From contig NZ_CP041614.1 in assembly GCF_007197555.1 (NCBI RefSeq), forward strand, positions 4,704,001 to 4,768,000: a stretch of 64,000 bases of DNA. Reading direction: 5' to 3'. This DNA comes from Shewanella psychropiezotolerans (GTDB lineage: Bacteria > Pseudomonadota > Gammaproteobacteria > Enterobacterales > Shewanellaceae). A program made the translations under genes and the position numbers. Below are positions 26,473 to 35,770 of this stretch, piece after piece (within the stretch, counting starts at the first letter, position 1; each line of letters opens with the position of its first letter). The notes under the pieces were generated by a model. It saw only the letters and a program-made list of their open reading frames with translations, was not told the DNA's origin and ran no database searches.

Positions 26473-29400
26473 CTATTGCCCTTTTGATTTTAAATATCGG
26501 TCAACCATCCTCAGCATTCTTGCATCACCAGGAATAACATCTCCATCTTTTGTGATACTGCCAACTTGACCCTTTCTAGGACCTTTAGGTATTACATTAT
26601 TCTTATATGCTTGAGCATGGGGGGTTGGCACAGAAACATTACCAAGTTCCTTTGAAGAGTGTGCTTTACCTCTTAGATCTACTCGAATTTGACCTTCAGT
26701 AGTTTTAATCGTCACACTATTTTTATTTCCATTTCTTAACGCTAATTCCTCTCCACGCTCAACGATAGTTTGTTTCTTTGTAACATCAGGCGCCCTACCT
26801 AACTTTAACTTACGCTCAGCTAAAGATTGAATCCCTGCTTTCCCAGCTATGAACGCCGCACTTGTGAGGTTGCCTGTTTTTTGGTACTCCTCATAGCCAG
26901 CCTCAAAAGCATCGATACCTGAATGTATGCTATCAACGGCTTGCCCTGGTCCCGACCATGATATGGCATAGCTCATGTCACCTTTAATAGAACTATAACC
27001 TTTAGCAAAGCTAGCATCATTGCCGTAGCCTTGTTGAGCATTGTTGCCCAGCCCCCCAATCTTATCAACCTTAACATCAGCTTGCTGAGCAGTTTGCGAT
27101 TTATTAGCGCCAGAGTCAGCCTGCCTATTGTCCATTCGGACTCTTGCCCCAAAGGCTGCACCATGCGCTCCAGTATCTACGCCTTTGAGTCTGGAGCCGG
27201 TCATGACATCATCTGACGCATACCCTGTTGGGTCTGTCCCTGCCATCGGGTTATTCATAATATACGAATACGGATTAACACTTTGCGTCGATGTCGGGCT
27301 CTGAATAAACGGATCCACCGACATAAAGCGACCCATGTTGTAATCGTACACCCGACCGTTCATATGAATAAGCTGCTGCTCGTTCAAGTGCTCATGGTCG
27401 GTGAAACCACGGCGGTTACGGTTAGTATCAAGCAAATCGCCTAAGCTACCCGCCACACTCGCCGTAGCCGTACGCCCGAAGGGGTCGAAATAGCGCTGAC
27501 TAATGATATTACCATTGTGGTCCACCATCGTCGTGGCACTGCCTAATCTGTCTCGCAGGGTATACAGCAGCTGATGGCTCTTTTCCGGGGTGTAACTGAG
27601 CACGGCGACATCATCAATGTAGGCTCGCCAACTGCCGTCGCTGTCCGATTCAAACAACTTATCGACATAGTGAGTCTTAGTGGTTTTGCCACTCACGGTT
27701 CGGGTTTGCAGTGCGCGCATATTATCGCTGCCATAGACAAACGCCGTGCGGGTGTTGTTGCCCGGCCCACGTCCATTGATGGTCAAGGGTTTATCCAGTG
27801 CGTTATAGGTCATGGTTAACCCGTCACCAACAAGCAGATTACCCCGACTGTCATAGCTAAAGGTGACGCGCTGATTATTGACTTGCTTAGTGATGGCGCA
27901 CACGCGGTTTGGCCCATTACACGCGCCATACTCATAGGCGTTAGCCGTGTTAACACTATAATCGGACTTTTTCAGCAAGTTACCCACCGCATCATAGCCA
28001 TAATCGACGGTAGCGGCGAACGGGGTACTGTTATCGTAGATAGCAAAACCCCCATTGCTAAAGTTGTACTGTTTTAGACGGTTCAGATTGTCATACACAT
28101 AACGCTTTTCTAATCCTGTGACGGCATTGCGTTCAGCCGTGAGGTTCATAAAGCTATCGTAACGCTCATAATAATGATTATGCAGCAGGCCCAAGCTACT
28201 GCTCACCTGAGTGCTGGCCATGGTGCCTTCACTGTTATAGCTGCTGGTTTGCTCTAGTAGAACATTGGCCATCTGACTGCCCGTTAGGTGGCCTGCGGCG
28301 TCCATGTCGGTGACGGTGCGATAGATATAACCCGAAGCCGCATTACGCGTCTGGTTCAGGTAACCAGACTCGTTATAGCGGTACTCCAGCGTTAACCCAT
28401 TGGGGTAAGTCAACGCCTTAGGCCGACCATAAAAGCTGTCGTATTGATGACTGACAGTACGAGTGACACCATCTCCACCGACACTCGTGGCGACTCTGAC
28501 CGAGCTCGAATCTAATTGCAGGTGACTGTTATAAGCGTAACTTCGGCTGATGCCATTTGCAGTTTCTGACGTCAATAGCCCTTGCTTGAGGGTATCCCAG
28601 GTGTAGGAAGCCGTACCTGGAGCATTACCGCCTGCAGTCGTTTGGCTGGTTATGCGCCCCAAAGTATCGAACACATAGCGTTGCACCACACCATTGGCAT
28701 CGGTTTGCCTGTCCAGTTCGCCTAAGGTGTTATAACCGAAGGTGGTAGTGCCTTGGTTGGGGCCAACCACCTGAGTCTTATGACCAAAGCCATTATAGCT
28801 GGCCACTATTTTGTTATGGTTCGCATCCTCAATGACCAGAGGACGCCCCCCACCATCATAGGCAAAGCGACTACTGCCGCCTGCTGCATCGACGGTTTCA
28901 TAGAGTAAGCCTTGCATGCCGTAGGTGCGCGACATGGTGCGACCATCAACCGTGATATCGGTTTTCAAACCGGTATAGTCATAGGTAGACATTAATCCAC
29001 CTGACTCACCATTTGGCAGACGTCGAGTCGTTGGTCTATCGAAAGCATCGAAACCACTGAACTGAGTATATTCAGCGGTGTCACCATCGTAATAGGGCAA
29101 AGACTCATGAGTCAGATGCCCAAAGCTGTCATATTTTTTGTCCAGATACTGATAGCGACTACCATCAAATGCTTGAGTGACACTGAGTAAGAAGCGACCT
29201 AAGCTATCGAGGTAAACTTCTTTTGTCGGCATGCCTGCAGAGGTGGTACGTGTCATCAATTGAGCATAAGCCGGACGATTGTTGCCATTGGACGCGACTA
29301 AGTACCTCAGATATCGAATAGGGCTCCCCGTTTGGCTTACCTCAACCGGTCGCCCTATGGCATCGTACTGAGTTTGGGTAATCATACTGTTCGGCGCCGT

Positions 29401-32400
29401 CACTTTGGTGGGGACACCTAAACCCATATTATATTCAGTTTTAGTGATATGACCTTTGGCGTTAGTCACTTGGTAAGGGAGGTAACCATCATCCGCAACA
29501 CTGGACCCATTTTTAGTGTAATTAAATGACGTTGTTCGAGCTGAAAGGTGGCTGCAAGTACTAGACTGTCCGGTTACCGTGGATGATAAAGGCAAGCCAT
29601 AATCATTAAGCACCATAACGTCACTACGGCTGCAAGCACTGCCCGATGCAGTGTAAACAATGCGGGTAGGTTTGTGATGAACCTCGTCCCAAGACTCAAT
29701 CGTTTGCGTTGCCACTTGAGCGATATCAGCACTCACTGCTGGGTCGTTCGCCCAATCACGATTTTCGACGGTATTGGTCGTCATCACCGCATTAAATTTT
29801 GATAAAAACCAGTTATCTGTGTCTGGCGTGAACACGGTATCGACCACGGTTTGGTAGCTATTGGCGCCACCATCAATATAATCGGTGACCGTTTGAGTGC
29901 GCTTACTAATATTGCCAAACTCATCAACAGCACTCGGAGCAATGGTTTGCTCAACCGCGCTGCGCCGCTCACTGGACCCACTTAACCCGTAGCTGTTGGT
30001 GATAGTGCGGGTATTGATGTTGTGATACACGCCGGTAATCGTGTGCTGCGGGTTGTCAGTCCAGCTTTGTGTGGTCGTTGCCACTGTGATGCCATTGACA
30101 CTCACCGTTTGTGATTCAAGCAAGCTAACAAAGGGGAATTTTTGCCTGAAGACACTCATGGTCACTTTATTGCGACTGACATCTTTTTCAACCACTTCTC
30201 TAAACCCAGTGAAGCCCCTGCCTTGCAGATTATACATGGCGCCTTTGTAGGCGTACTCGGTTTCATTGACTCCACCGATGCCATTGCTTTGCTCAAACGA
30301 TTGCACCACGTACATGCTGGAGCCAAAGTGAATATAGCCATCACCGACATAATCATGGTCGGTATGGTACATTTTTGTTTGGCCTGCACTGGCTTCGCCC
30401 GTAGAGAGCGGGCGGTAACGCCACTGGCTGGTGTTACCTAAGCCGTCAGTGACAGACGCTAAATAATCAACCGGTTGGTAATCGCTAGGGGTTATGCCTG
30501 TGCCTGAGCCATAATTCCGACTGATATAGCCACCGTAATCGGCCCCCCACAGACTTGAGGCGGGCTCATCTATCCAGGTTCGATTGTGTTGACCTTGAAC
30601 TATCCGAGGGCCATATGCTGTTATCATATCAACTAACCCATCGCCAAACGCATCGGTAAATGTGGCTTGATATGCACTCCCTTTATATTGTGTTGGTTCT
30701 TGAGTTAGGCCGTAGCTTCCATCGCTATTTCTGGTGAATTTAATAGCGTCATATTGATAAATGGATTCATCAAGACTGCGTGAGTCAATCGGTGCTGTTG
30801 GGAAATTAGCCTGGGTTGATGTAGCGAAATCCTGATATAAACCATCACCGCAGAATGTTTTGGTATTCCACTGATAGTTAATGGGTACCACAATGCTTGC
30901 GCAGCCTGTAATTAATCTTTTGTTTGGCAGAAGAATTTCATTGATACCATCGCCATCAATATCTTGTGAATGGAAACTGTCAAAATGCATGGGATAGGTA
31001 ACATCGAAAGGCTCCTCAGAAAATGCTTTTATAACAAAAGAGCGTTGCTTTAATGAGACATTGCCCGTGAATGCTTGCCATGAAGTAAAATCTGCGTTCC
31101 CGGTATTTAGCATATACCCCAGTTTTATTTTGCCCCCCTCAATTTGTTGCCACGCGATAATATCGGTCAGTCCATCCCCGTTCATGTCGGTCATATAATT
31201 GAAGAAAAAGAAATCTGTTACTATATGGCCAGGGTTTTCAAAAAAGCCGAAGCTAGGGGCGTCTTTACTTTCAAAAACAATATTATTACCCATGCTTTGG
31301 TTTAGCATGAATTGTTTCAAGCCTTTTACTGGCACAGCCCCAAAAACACTTCGATTACTAAAAAGTGCTAAATCAGGTAACCCATTGCCATCAATATCAC
31401 CCACCGCATTTAAGCTCATATCTGTTTGTTCAGCATCCTCTCTCGTCGAGGTGATGACGATACTGGTTTGATAGGGGTGAGTCGATGAGCCTGTGTGGAC
31501 AAAAAGCTCCCACTTAATGGTGCCATTCCTTGCTCTTCGCATGAGCAAATCAGGCAGGCCATCGCCATTAAAATCGGACATATTTTCTATGACATCCGGG
31601 TTTTTAAGCTTTCGATGGTCATAAGAGATATTGGTTTCTATGAAGCTATCTGAATTGTTAGCAGAAAATCGAATAGCGACGTTATTATTAACGGGCTTAA
31701 CAATGTCAGTTCTACCATCTCCATCAATATCAGCCACTGAGCATGTTTTCTTGCCTGTAACGGCTTTATAGTAGCAAACATCTTTATAGCCGTATTCATG
31801 CTGCCCTGTTTCTCTTTGTTCGGCATCTGAATAGTACGTAGGAAAATCAAGTACTCCATCACCATTGGCATCCGCGACGGGGGTCAATTCATAGGCTTTA
31901 ACGACGCCATCAAAGATGTGCTTGCCATCCAATTTAAGTGGCTCGCTTGTGATGGTAATGGGGGTATCTTCCCACGAAAAATGCGTCATCTGACGACACT
32001 GTGACTCCCCATTGAATTGACCACAATGCTGCACAGAATCTAGCAAGGTTTTCTTGCTTATCTGGCTTTGTTTAAAGCCAAGCTGATATCGTGATACCCA
32101 ATTTTCAGAGCCGAAATACGTTTCTATCGATGTTAATCGTTGTGTCGTTTTTAATCGTCCACCTTGGATATAGGCATTACGCTTATCAAGACGCGCTTCA
32201 TAGATGAACTTAACTTGTCTATCTCCGAGATTTGAATTCGTCCCCGTGTAGTAAATACTTTCAAGTAGATGCTCACCAGCTTCAGGATTAAAGTAACGAT
32301 AATCAATGGTATTCATTCCATCAGAGTAGGATTCTTGAGTCACCTTCCAACTTAACGTTGTTGTTAACCCCTCAGGATTGAAACGACTATTGCCGTTAGC

Positions 32401-32598
32401 CCCATAAGTGGCTGTTGAACCATCGGGACGATAGACCGTAAAATGCGTTGAAGCGCCATTAATTGCACCCGATTGCATAACTTTAACAAAGCTGTCCATC
32501 TCGGTGCGGTACTCAGTGCCGCTGGTGCCATAGCTGCCAGAGGTGATGAGCCGCTGCCCATTCAAACAAAGCCTGTCGGTATCGGCATTAAAGGTCAC
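26473..32598 (-). CDS. SpvB/TcdB-like FG-GAP and RHS-repeat polymorphic toxin (main part)
   Basis: 2041 residues from GTG 32598. The frame is open further upstream to about 32744, where it joins the SpvB-like N-terminal part after one G is restored. Domains: FG-GAP/VCBS repeats at about 230-560 (D-A-D-G-D-G-V-L-D, D-F-N-G-D-G-L-P-D, D-I-D-G-N-G-L-P-D and others); TcdB-like middle; many Y-D repeats from ~1050 to 1600; RHS core at ~1675-1790 with D-R-L-G-S-A-T-T-M-V-D and F-D-P-F-G-R and N-P-Y-S-Y-I-M-N-N-P. After D-P-T-G-Y the ~250-residue C-terminus is variable and ends in a compact domain with V-D-L-R-G-K-A-H-S and P-T-P-H-A-Q. That tail is the presumed toxin; its activity is not assignable from sequence. 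The G+C of the RHS section is higher than in the neighbours. Confidence 0.88.
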   Translation of the reverse strand: MTFNADTDRLCLNGQRLITSGSYGTSGTEYRTEMDSFVKVMQSGAINGASTHFTVYRPDGSTATYGANGNSRFNPEGLTTTLSWKVTQESYSDGMNTIDYRYFNPEAGEHLLESIYYTGTNSNLGDRQVKFIYEARLDKRNAYIQGGRLKTTQRLTSIETYFGSENWVSRYQLGFKQSQISKKTLLDSVQHCGQFNGESQCRQMTHFSWEDTPITITSEPLKLDGKHIFDGVVKAYELTPVADANGDGVLDFPTYYSDAEQRETGQHEYGYKDVCYYKAVTGKKTCSVADIDGDGRTDIVKPVNNNVAIRFSANNSDSFIETNISYDHRKLKNPDVIENMSDFNGDGLPDLLMRRARNGTIKWELFVHTGSSTHPYQTSIVITSTREDAEQTDMSLNAVGDIDGNGLPDLALFSNRSVFGAVPVKGLKQFMLNQSMGNNIVFESKDAPSFGFFENPGHIVTDFFFFNYMTDMNGDGLTDIIAWQQIEGGKIKLGYMLNTGNADFTSWQAFTGNVSLKQRSFVIKAFSEEPFDVTYPMHFDSFHSQDIDGDGINEILLPNKRLITGCASIVVPINYQWNTKTFCGDGLYQDFATSTQANFPTAPIDSRSLDESIYQYDAIKFTRNSDGSYGLTQEPTQYKGSAYQATFTDAFGDGLVDMITAYGPRIVQGQHNRTWIDEPASSLWGADYGGYISRNYGSGTGITPSDYQPVDYLASVTDGLGNTSQWRYRPLSTGEASAGQTKMYHTDHDYVGDGYIHFGSSMYVVQSFEQSNGIGGVNETEYAYKGAMYNLQGRGFTGFREVVEKDVSRNKVTMSVFRQKFPFVSLLESQTVSVNGITVATTTQSWTDNPQHTITGVYHNINTRTITNSYGLSGSSERRSAVEQTIAPSAVDEFGNISKRTQTVTDYIDGGANSYQTVVDTVFTPDTDNWFLSKFNAVMTTNTVENRDWANDPAVSADIAQVATQTIESWDEVHHKPTRIVYTASGSACSRSDVMVLNDYGLPLSSTVTGQSSTCSHLSARTTSFNYTKNGSSVADDGYLPYQVTNAKGHITKTEYNMGLGVPTKVTAPNSMITQTQYDAIGRPVEVSQTGSPIRYLRYLVASNGNNRPAYAQLMTRTTSAGMPTKEVYLDSLGRFLLSVTQAFDGSRYQYLDKKYDSFGHLTHESLPYYDGDTAEYTQFSGFDAFDRPTTRRLPNGESGGLMSTYDYTGLKTDITVDGRTMSRTYGMQGLLYETVDAAGGSSRFAYDGGGRPLVIEDANHNKIVASYNGFGHKTQVVGPNQGTTTFGYNTLGELDRQTDANGVVQRYVFDTLGRITSQTTAGGNAPGTASYTWDTLKQGLLTSETANGISRSYAYNSHLQLDSSSVRVATSVGGDGVTRTVSHQYDSFYGRPKALTYPNGLTLEYRYNESGYLNQTRNAASGYIYRTVTDMDAAGHLTGSQMANVLLEQTSSYNSEGTMASTQVSSSLGLLHNHYYERYDSFMNLTAERNAVTGLEKRYVYDNLNRLKQYNFSNGGFAIYDNSTPFAATVDYGYDAVGNLLKKSDYSVNTANAYEYGACNGPNRVCAITKQVNNQRVTFSYDSRGNLLVGDGLTMTYNALDKPLTINGRGPGNNTRTAFVYGSDNMRALQTRTVSGKTTKTHYVDKLFESDSDGSWRAYIDDVAVLSYTPEKSHQLLYTLRDRLGSATTMVDHNGNIISQRYFDPFGRTATASVAGSLGDLLDTNRNRRGFTDHEHLNEQQLIHMNGRVYDYNMGRFMSVDPFIQSPTSTQSVNPYSYIMNNPMAGTDPTGYASDDVMTGSRLKGVDTGAHGAAFGARVRMDNRQADSGANKSQTAQQADVKVDKIGGLGNNAQQGYGNDASFAKGYSSIKGDMSYAISWSGPGQAVDSIHSGIDAFEAGYEEYQKTGNLTSAAFIAGKAGIQSLAERKLKLGRAPDVTKKQTIVERGEELALRNGNKNSVTIKTTEGQIRVDLRGKAHSSKELGNVSVPTPHAQAYKNNVIPKGPRKGQVGSITKDGDVIPGDARMLRMVDRYLKSKGQ

Positions 32599-32711
32599 TG
32601 CACGGGTGAAACCATCTTGGGCATGGGTCGCCCCGCAACGGCTTATCGCTGAGCCGGTATTGAGTGACCAACCAACACCGACTATGCCGTTACCACTTTG
32701 TGAGCTATAAC

Positions 32712-33653
32712 TCAGAGAAACCTTAGGCTGAATACCCGCGCGCCCGGGGGTAAGTCAATAGGAATTTGATAGCTCGCTTGGCCACCAGAGACAGAAGCTT
32801 GCCCCTTGAGTACTGCAGCATCTAAATTAACTAATTGAGAAGGTGCAGCATTACTGCCTGTGGCATTGGGTACCTCAGCATCGGTTGTTTGTAACCACTG
32901 CTCAAGTTGAACGTTCAGCTCATTGACCTCATGAGTTGTGCTACCAATATCGGTAATAACAATGCTATTTTCAAACTTCCCATCCAATGAAATAACTAAC
33001 TCTGCATCGGATGTTCCGTTGATATTTTGATACCTAACCGCCCCTTGCTTTATTTCTGTCGCATTAGATGCAGTAAACTGTGCATAAGTTAAGGTTGATA
33101 GGTCCCAAGAACTGCCATTACGGGATAATTTTATGACACTACCTTGGTCAGGAATAAACAGTGGGATAAATATTTCACCTGCTATAGGCACAAACTTTGG
33201 AGGACGAACCAAATACAAATGTCCATTGGTATCTTGGTAGACGTTGTAATCTAACCGTTCTATTGAAAAAGACTCTGATGTTATCGGTGCACTAAGATCT
33301 TGTAACTCAACATTAGCACTATAGCCACTACATAGTGTTTGCTGACAAGCTTTAATCTTATAAAAATACAAATATTGGCTTTTACTTGATAAGACTAAAC
33401 TTCTTCTACTGTGGGAACTGGAATATATTTGAGTCCAAGAAGAGTTATTTGTTGACTCGAATAAGCTGTATACGATGTTACGACCACCGGCAATCCCACT
33501 TACAGATGTCCATTCAAGCCTGATTTCATTGCCAGATTTGTTGCCAGTCAAATTTGGAGTGCCGACCCCCGGAAGCGAGGTCGCAACGACAGACCAAGAA
33601 AGCAAGCACAGCGACAACAAAACGGTAACAAACCTAAGAGAAATTAAGCGCAT
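32712..33653 (-). CDS. N-terminal part of the SpvB-like RHS toxin: signal peptide, Fn3-like and SpvB segment
   Basis: This frame encodes the front of the RHS protein. From ATG 33653 a signal peptide (M-R-L-I-S-L-R-F, then a hydrophobic core ending V-V-A) precedes an Fn3-like domain (L-E-W-T-S-V-S-G and Y-F-Y-K-I-K-A-C). It reaches S-V-S-G-G-Q-A-S-Y-Q-I-P-I-D-L-P-P-G, the start of the SpvB domain, then hits a stop after 13 aberrant codons. Adding one G to the GGG run at plus 32743-32745 gives L-P-P-G-R-A-G-I-Q-P-K-V-S-L-S-Y and continues in the downstream frame. The joined protein has 2393 residues. The ATG at 33653 is preferred over 33725 because it starts the signal peptide. Confidence 0.8.
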   Translation of the reverse strand: MRLISLRFVTVLLSLCLLSWSVVATSLPGVGTPNLTGNKSGNEIRLEWTSVSGIAGGRNIVYSLFESTNNSSWTQIYSSSHSRRSLVLSSKSQYLYFYKIKACQQTLCSGYSANVELQDLSAPITSESFSIERLDYNVYQDTNGHLYLVRPPKFVPIAGEIFIPLFIPDQGSVIKLSRNGSSWDLSTLTYAQFTASNATEIKQGAVRYQNINGTSDAELVISLDGKFENSIVITDIGSTTHEVNELNVQLEQWLQTTDAEVPNATGSNAAPSQLVNLDAAVLKGQASVSGGQASYQIPIDLPPGARVFSLRFL

Positions 33654-34283
33654 ACAAATACGTCCACAACACATGATGCGGAAAAAGTACACCCTTTTAG
33701 TGCGATATGTCAACATTTGAAACACTCAGACAACAAGCCTCACATCGACGGTTAACAAAAAGACAGGCAGCATAAGGTATAAAGTGTTGCATTTCATGTG
33801 GCGGGGGGATGTAGTAACTTAATATCGCACATGGTGTTGTTATCGGGTTTATTTTTGCGAAATTGATTAGGTCAAATCAGCACCATGTGTGTCTAGATTT
33901 TGAAAACAAAAGAAAGTATCTGGGAATTTTCTAGACGGGGTCTGAGGTCCAACGGAGTCTAAAGTTACTCTAAGCTTCTGTGCCTTCTCAGTAACGGGTT
34001 GCAAGCGCTCTTCCTTTATAAACCTAGCTCTTGTTATAGCTACCTATCACAAGGATGTTTATAACTTATGTGGAAGAAAATCCACTTAAATATTCATATA
34101 TCATTGCAGTGAACTCTATTGATAGCCTCTTAAAGTAACTTTCCGTACCCTTGCCCTCCCCCCATGAACTATTGAAAACTAGAGGATTTAAGACAAAAAT
34201 AGACACCGACCTTGCTAAACCCGAGGTGACCATATATGTCCCGTCTTTTGTCTTTTCTGCACTTACTAACTTGCGGGCATTCG
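33654..34283. other. Gene-free region upstream of the RHS toxin
   Basis: About 630 bp with no credible open frame. It holds the inverted-repeat arm at 33777-33808 and presumably the promoter of the RHS gene. The part 34130-34250 has mixed composition, unlike coding DNA, and may be eroded mobile-element sequence; no transposase motif could be read. Confidence 0.4.
33777..33808 (+). repeat. Left arm of a 33-bp inverted-repeat pair bracketing the small-protein array
   Basis: The 33 bases starting at GTATAAAGTGTTGC match the reverse complement of 36306-36338 at 28 of 33 positions, including TTCATGTGGCGG. The two arms lie 2.5 kb apart and enclose the three small secreted-protein genes and an IS6 remnant. 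Confidence 0.7.
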
Positions 34284-34625
34284 CTATTCAGTAATCGTAA
34301 CTGAATGAACAAAGCAAGAACCATTTGCGTTTTTTACTGCGTCATCGACAGCTATTGTGACTTTTTTATTTGATATTTTTGCAGCCAGTGCTAAAGAAAA
34401 AGTACTGTGACCATTTCCACCTTCACTGCGAAATCTCGCAACTACCAAGCCACCAGACAGTGGACATGTACCTGCTGAGGTAAAGCCATTTAAAACCACA
34501 TAATCGCCATTTTCACGCGATTCGATCCCTCCAAGCCTATTGATCGTGTCAGTATGAACGAATATTTCCGCATACGAATTGCTTGAGAATATATACGCGA
34601 ATGCAAAAATAAATACCTTTTTCAT
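34284..34625 (-). CDS. Small secreted protein, array member 1
   Basis: 113 residues from ATG 34625 (AGGGAAAG upstream). Signal peptide M-K-K-V-F-I-F-A-F-A-Y-I-F to S-Y-A, then a mature domain of ~94 residues. It has two Cys (G-T-C-P-L-S-G-G and G-S-C-F-V-H) and a G-L-V-V-A-R-F-R-S-E-G-G-N-G core. The pattern I-x-x-I at the mature N-terminus, Cys, strand, G-rich turn, A-L-x-A-K, strand, G-S-C is shared with the next two genes. This suggests one beta-rich family with a disulfide. I do not recognise the family. It lies between the RHS toxin and its paralogs on the same strand. Confidence 0.65.
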   Translation of the reverse strand: MKKVFIFAFAYIFSSNSYAEIFVHTDTINRLGGIESRENGDYVVLNGFTSAGTCPLSGGLVVARFRSEGGNGHSTFSLALAAKISNKKVTIAVDDAVKNANGSCFVHSVTITE

Positions 34626-34979
34626 TACTTTCCCTAATTTATTATGTATTGCTTCAGCCACAATAAATGGCTGCAAACTTGTTGCGATTCGAGCCCAAAA
34701 GGCGCGCGTTCGTAATTCATGTTCCCACTCTTTCCTAATAACGAAGGGGAGCATCATTGACGACAATTTAAAAGCGAATATTTTCAGCGACTTACTATCG
34801 AAAGGTTAAAGGTAACTCTATTTATCTCAAAAACACGTCTCAAAAACCAAAATCACAAAAACTGATCTGACCGTTGATTTCTAAGTCATTATTACCCTGT
34901 ATAATTCAAAGTGACACCTGCTTACACGTATTACGAACGGGGGGCTGAAGGTTAGAAACCTCCGGCTAACCGATTATAT
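34626..34979. other. Spacer between small secreted-protein genes 1 and 2
   Basis: 354 bp without a gene. It contains two ATTACGAACG motifs, one on each strand (about 34680-34720 minus, 34928-34952 plus). A small hairpin GGTTAG/CTAACC lies at 34950-34971 beside the stop of gene 2 and may act as a weak terminator. Confidence 0.45.
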
Positions 34980-35297
34980 TTACCATATACCTGCATAGGT
35001 TATAGGTCCCGCGGTATTTATTTTTGGCGTTCCCAAGATTAGTTTCTCTGATGTAGTCATCTTTGTTAAAACTACACTCCACAAAGATTTACCACCGGGT
35101 GTTGTTGTATCAATATAATAATTATAACAACATGGAAGGGCTTGGGAATTGAACTCATTAAGGTTTCTAAAATACACCATACCGCCTGGCGTTATTTGCC
35201 ATTTTATTAGGCTCATGTCATTTACTGTAATCCAGTCTGTCGCATTTGCGGATAGCGTTGTAAATAAAATTGAAAACATTATGACTATTTTTTTCAT
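34980..35297 (-). CDS. Small secreted protein, array member 2
   Basis: 105 residues from ATG 35297, with GGAG seven bases upstream. Signal peptide M-K-K-I-V-I-M-F-S-I-L-F to S-A-N-A. The mature domain reads D-W-I-T-V-N-D-M-S-L-I, then G-G-M-V-Y-F-R-N, a C-C pair (L-P-C-C-Y-N-Y-Y-I-D), P-G-G-K-S-L-W-S-V-V-L and G-P-I-T-Y-A-G-I-W. The order of strands and the G-K followed by a hydrophobic L-T repeat match array member 3. Function unknown; a structural, adhesin-like or toxin-accessory role is possible. Confidence 0.65.
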   Translation of the reverse strand: MKKIVIMFSILFTTLSANATDWITVNDMSLIKWQITPGGMVYFRNLNEFNSQALPCCYNYYIDTTTPGGKSLWSVVLTKMTTSEKLILGTPKINTAGPITYAGIW

Positions 35298-35331
35298 TTG
35301 TGCTCCGTATCTATTAAAATTGGTGTCTGAT

Positions 35332-35664
35332 TTACTTGATCACTATATGCTTAAGATTTTCAATGGTGTTATATAAACTACAGCTACCTGTACCACCCAA
35401 CCAAACATTAGATTTGGCTGCATACGCAGTAAGTACGGCACCCAGAGTCATCTTACCAACCTCGGTGGTGCCATCAAATACATAGTTATAACCTTGATTA
35501 GTTTGGCAGTCAGGTAGATTAGTAGGTCGCGGACTAATCGTTAACATCACATTTTTTCCAACGCCGGGTCCCACCAACACTCGGGTAATTTTGGTGGTGT
35601 TGATACTACTGGCAAAACAACTACTGGCAAAACAAGCCATCATAACTAGAGCTAGTTTTTTCAT
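35332..35664 (-). CDS. Small secreted protein, array member 3
   Basis: 110 residues from ATG 35664. The signal peptide holds a duplicated C-F-A-S-S block, encoded by a 15-bp exact tandem repeat at 35606-35635. The mature domain has D-C-Q-T-N-Q-G-Y-N-Y-V-F-D-G-T-T-E-V-G-K-M-T-L-G-A-V-L-T-A and later G-T-G-S-C-S-L-Y, giving one likely disulfide. The stop is 34 bp before array member 2 starts, so the two are probably cotranscribed. Similarity to members 1 and 2 is weak and by pattern only. Confidence 0.65.
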   Translation of the reverse strand: MKKLALVMMACFASSCFASSINTTKITRVLVGPGVGKNVMLTISPRPTNLPDCQTNQGYNYVFDGTTEVGKMTLGAVLTAYAAKSNVWLGGTGSCSLYNTIENLKHIVIK

Positions 35665-35770
35665 CTAATATATCCTTTTAATAATCATCAACGGGACTGG
35701 CTCTGACTCATAAATAGCGACTCAAACCTCAGGGGGCTATTTTACAATAAAGGGATAAAAGCTAATTAAC

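Noticed and set aside
32712..32800. Programmed frameshift in the RHS toxin gene
   Set aside because: No slippery heptamer or downstream structure was evident, and the same one-G deficit occurs at four other places, so an undercall is the simpler explanation.
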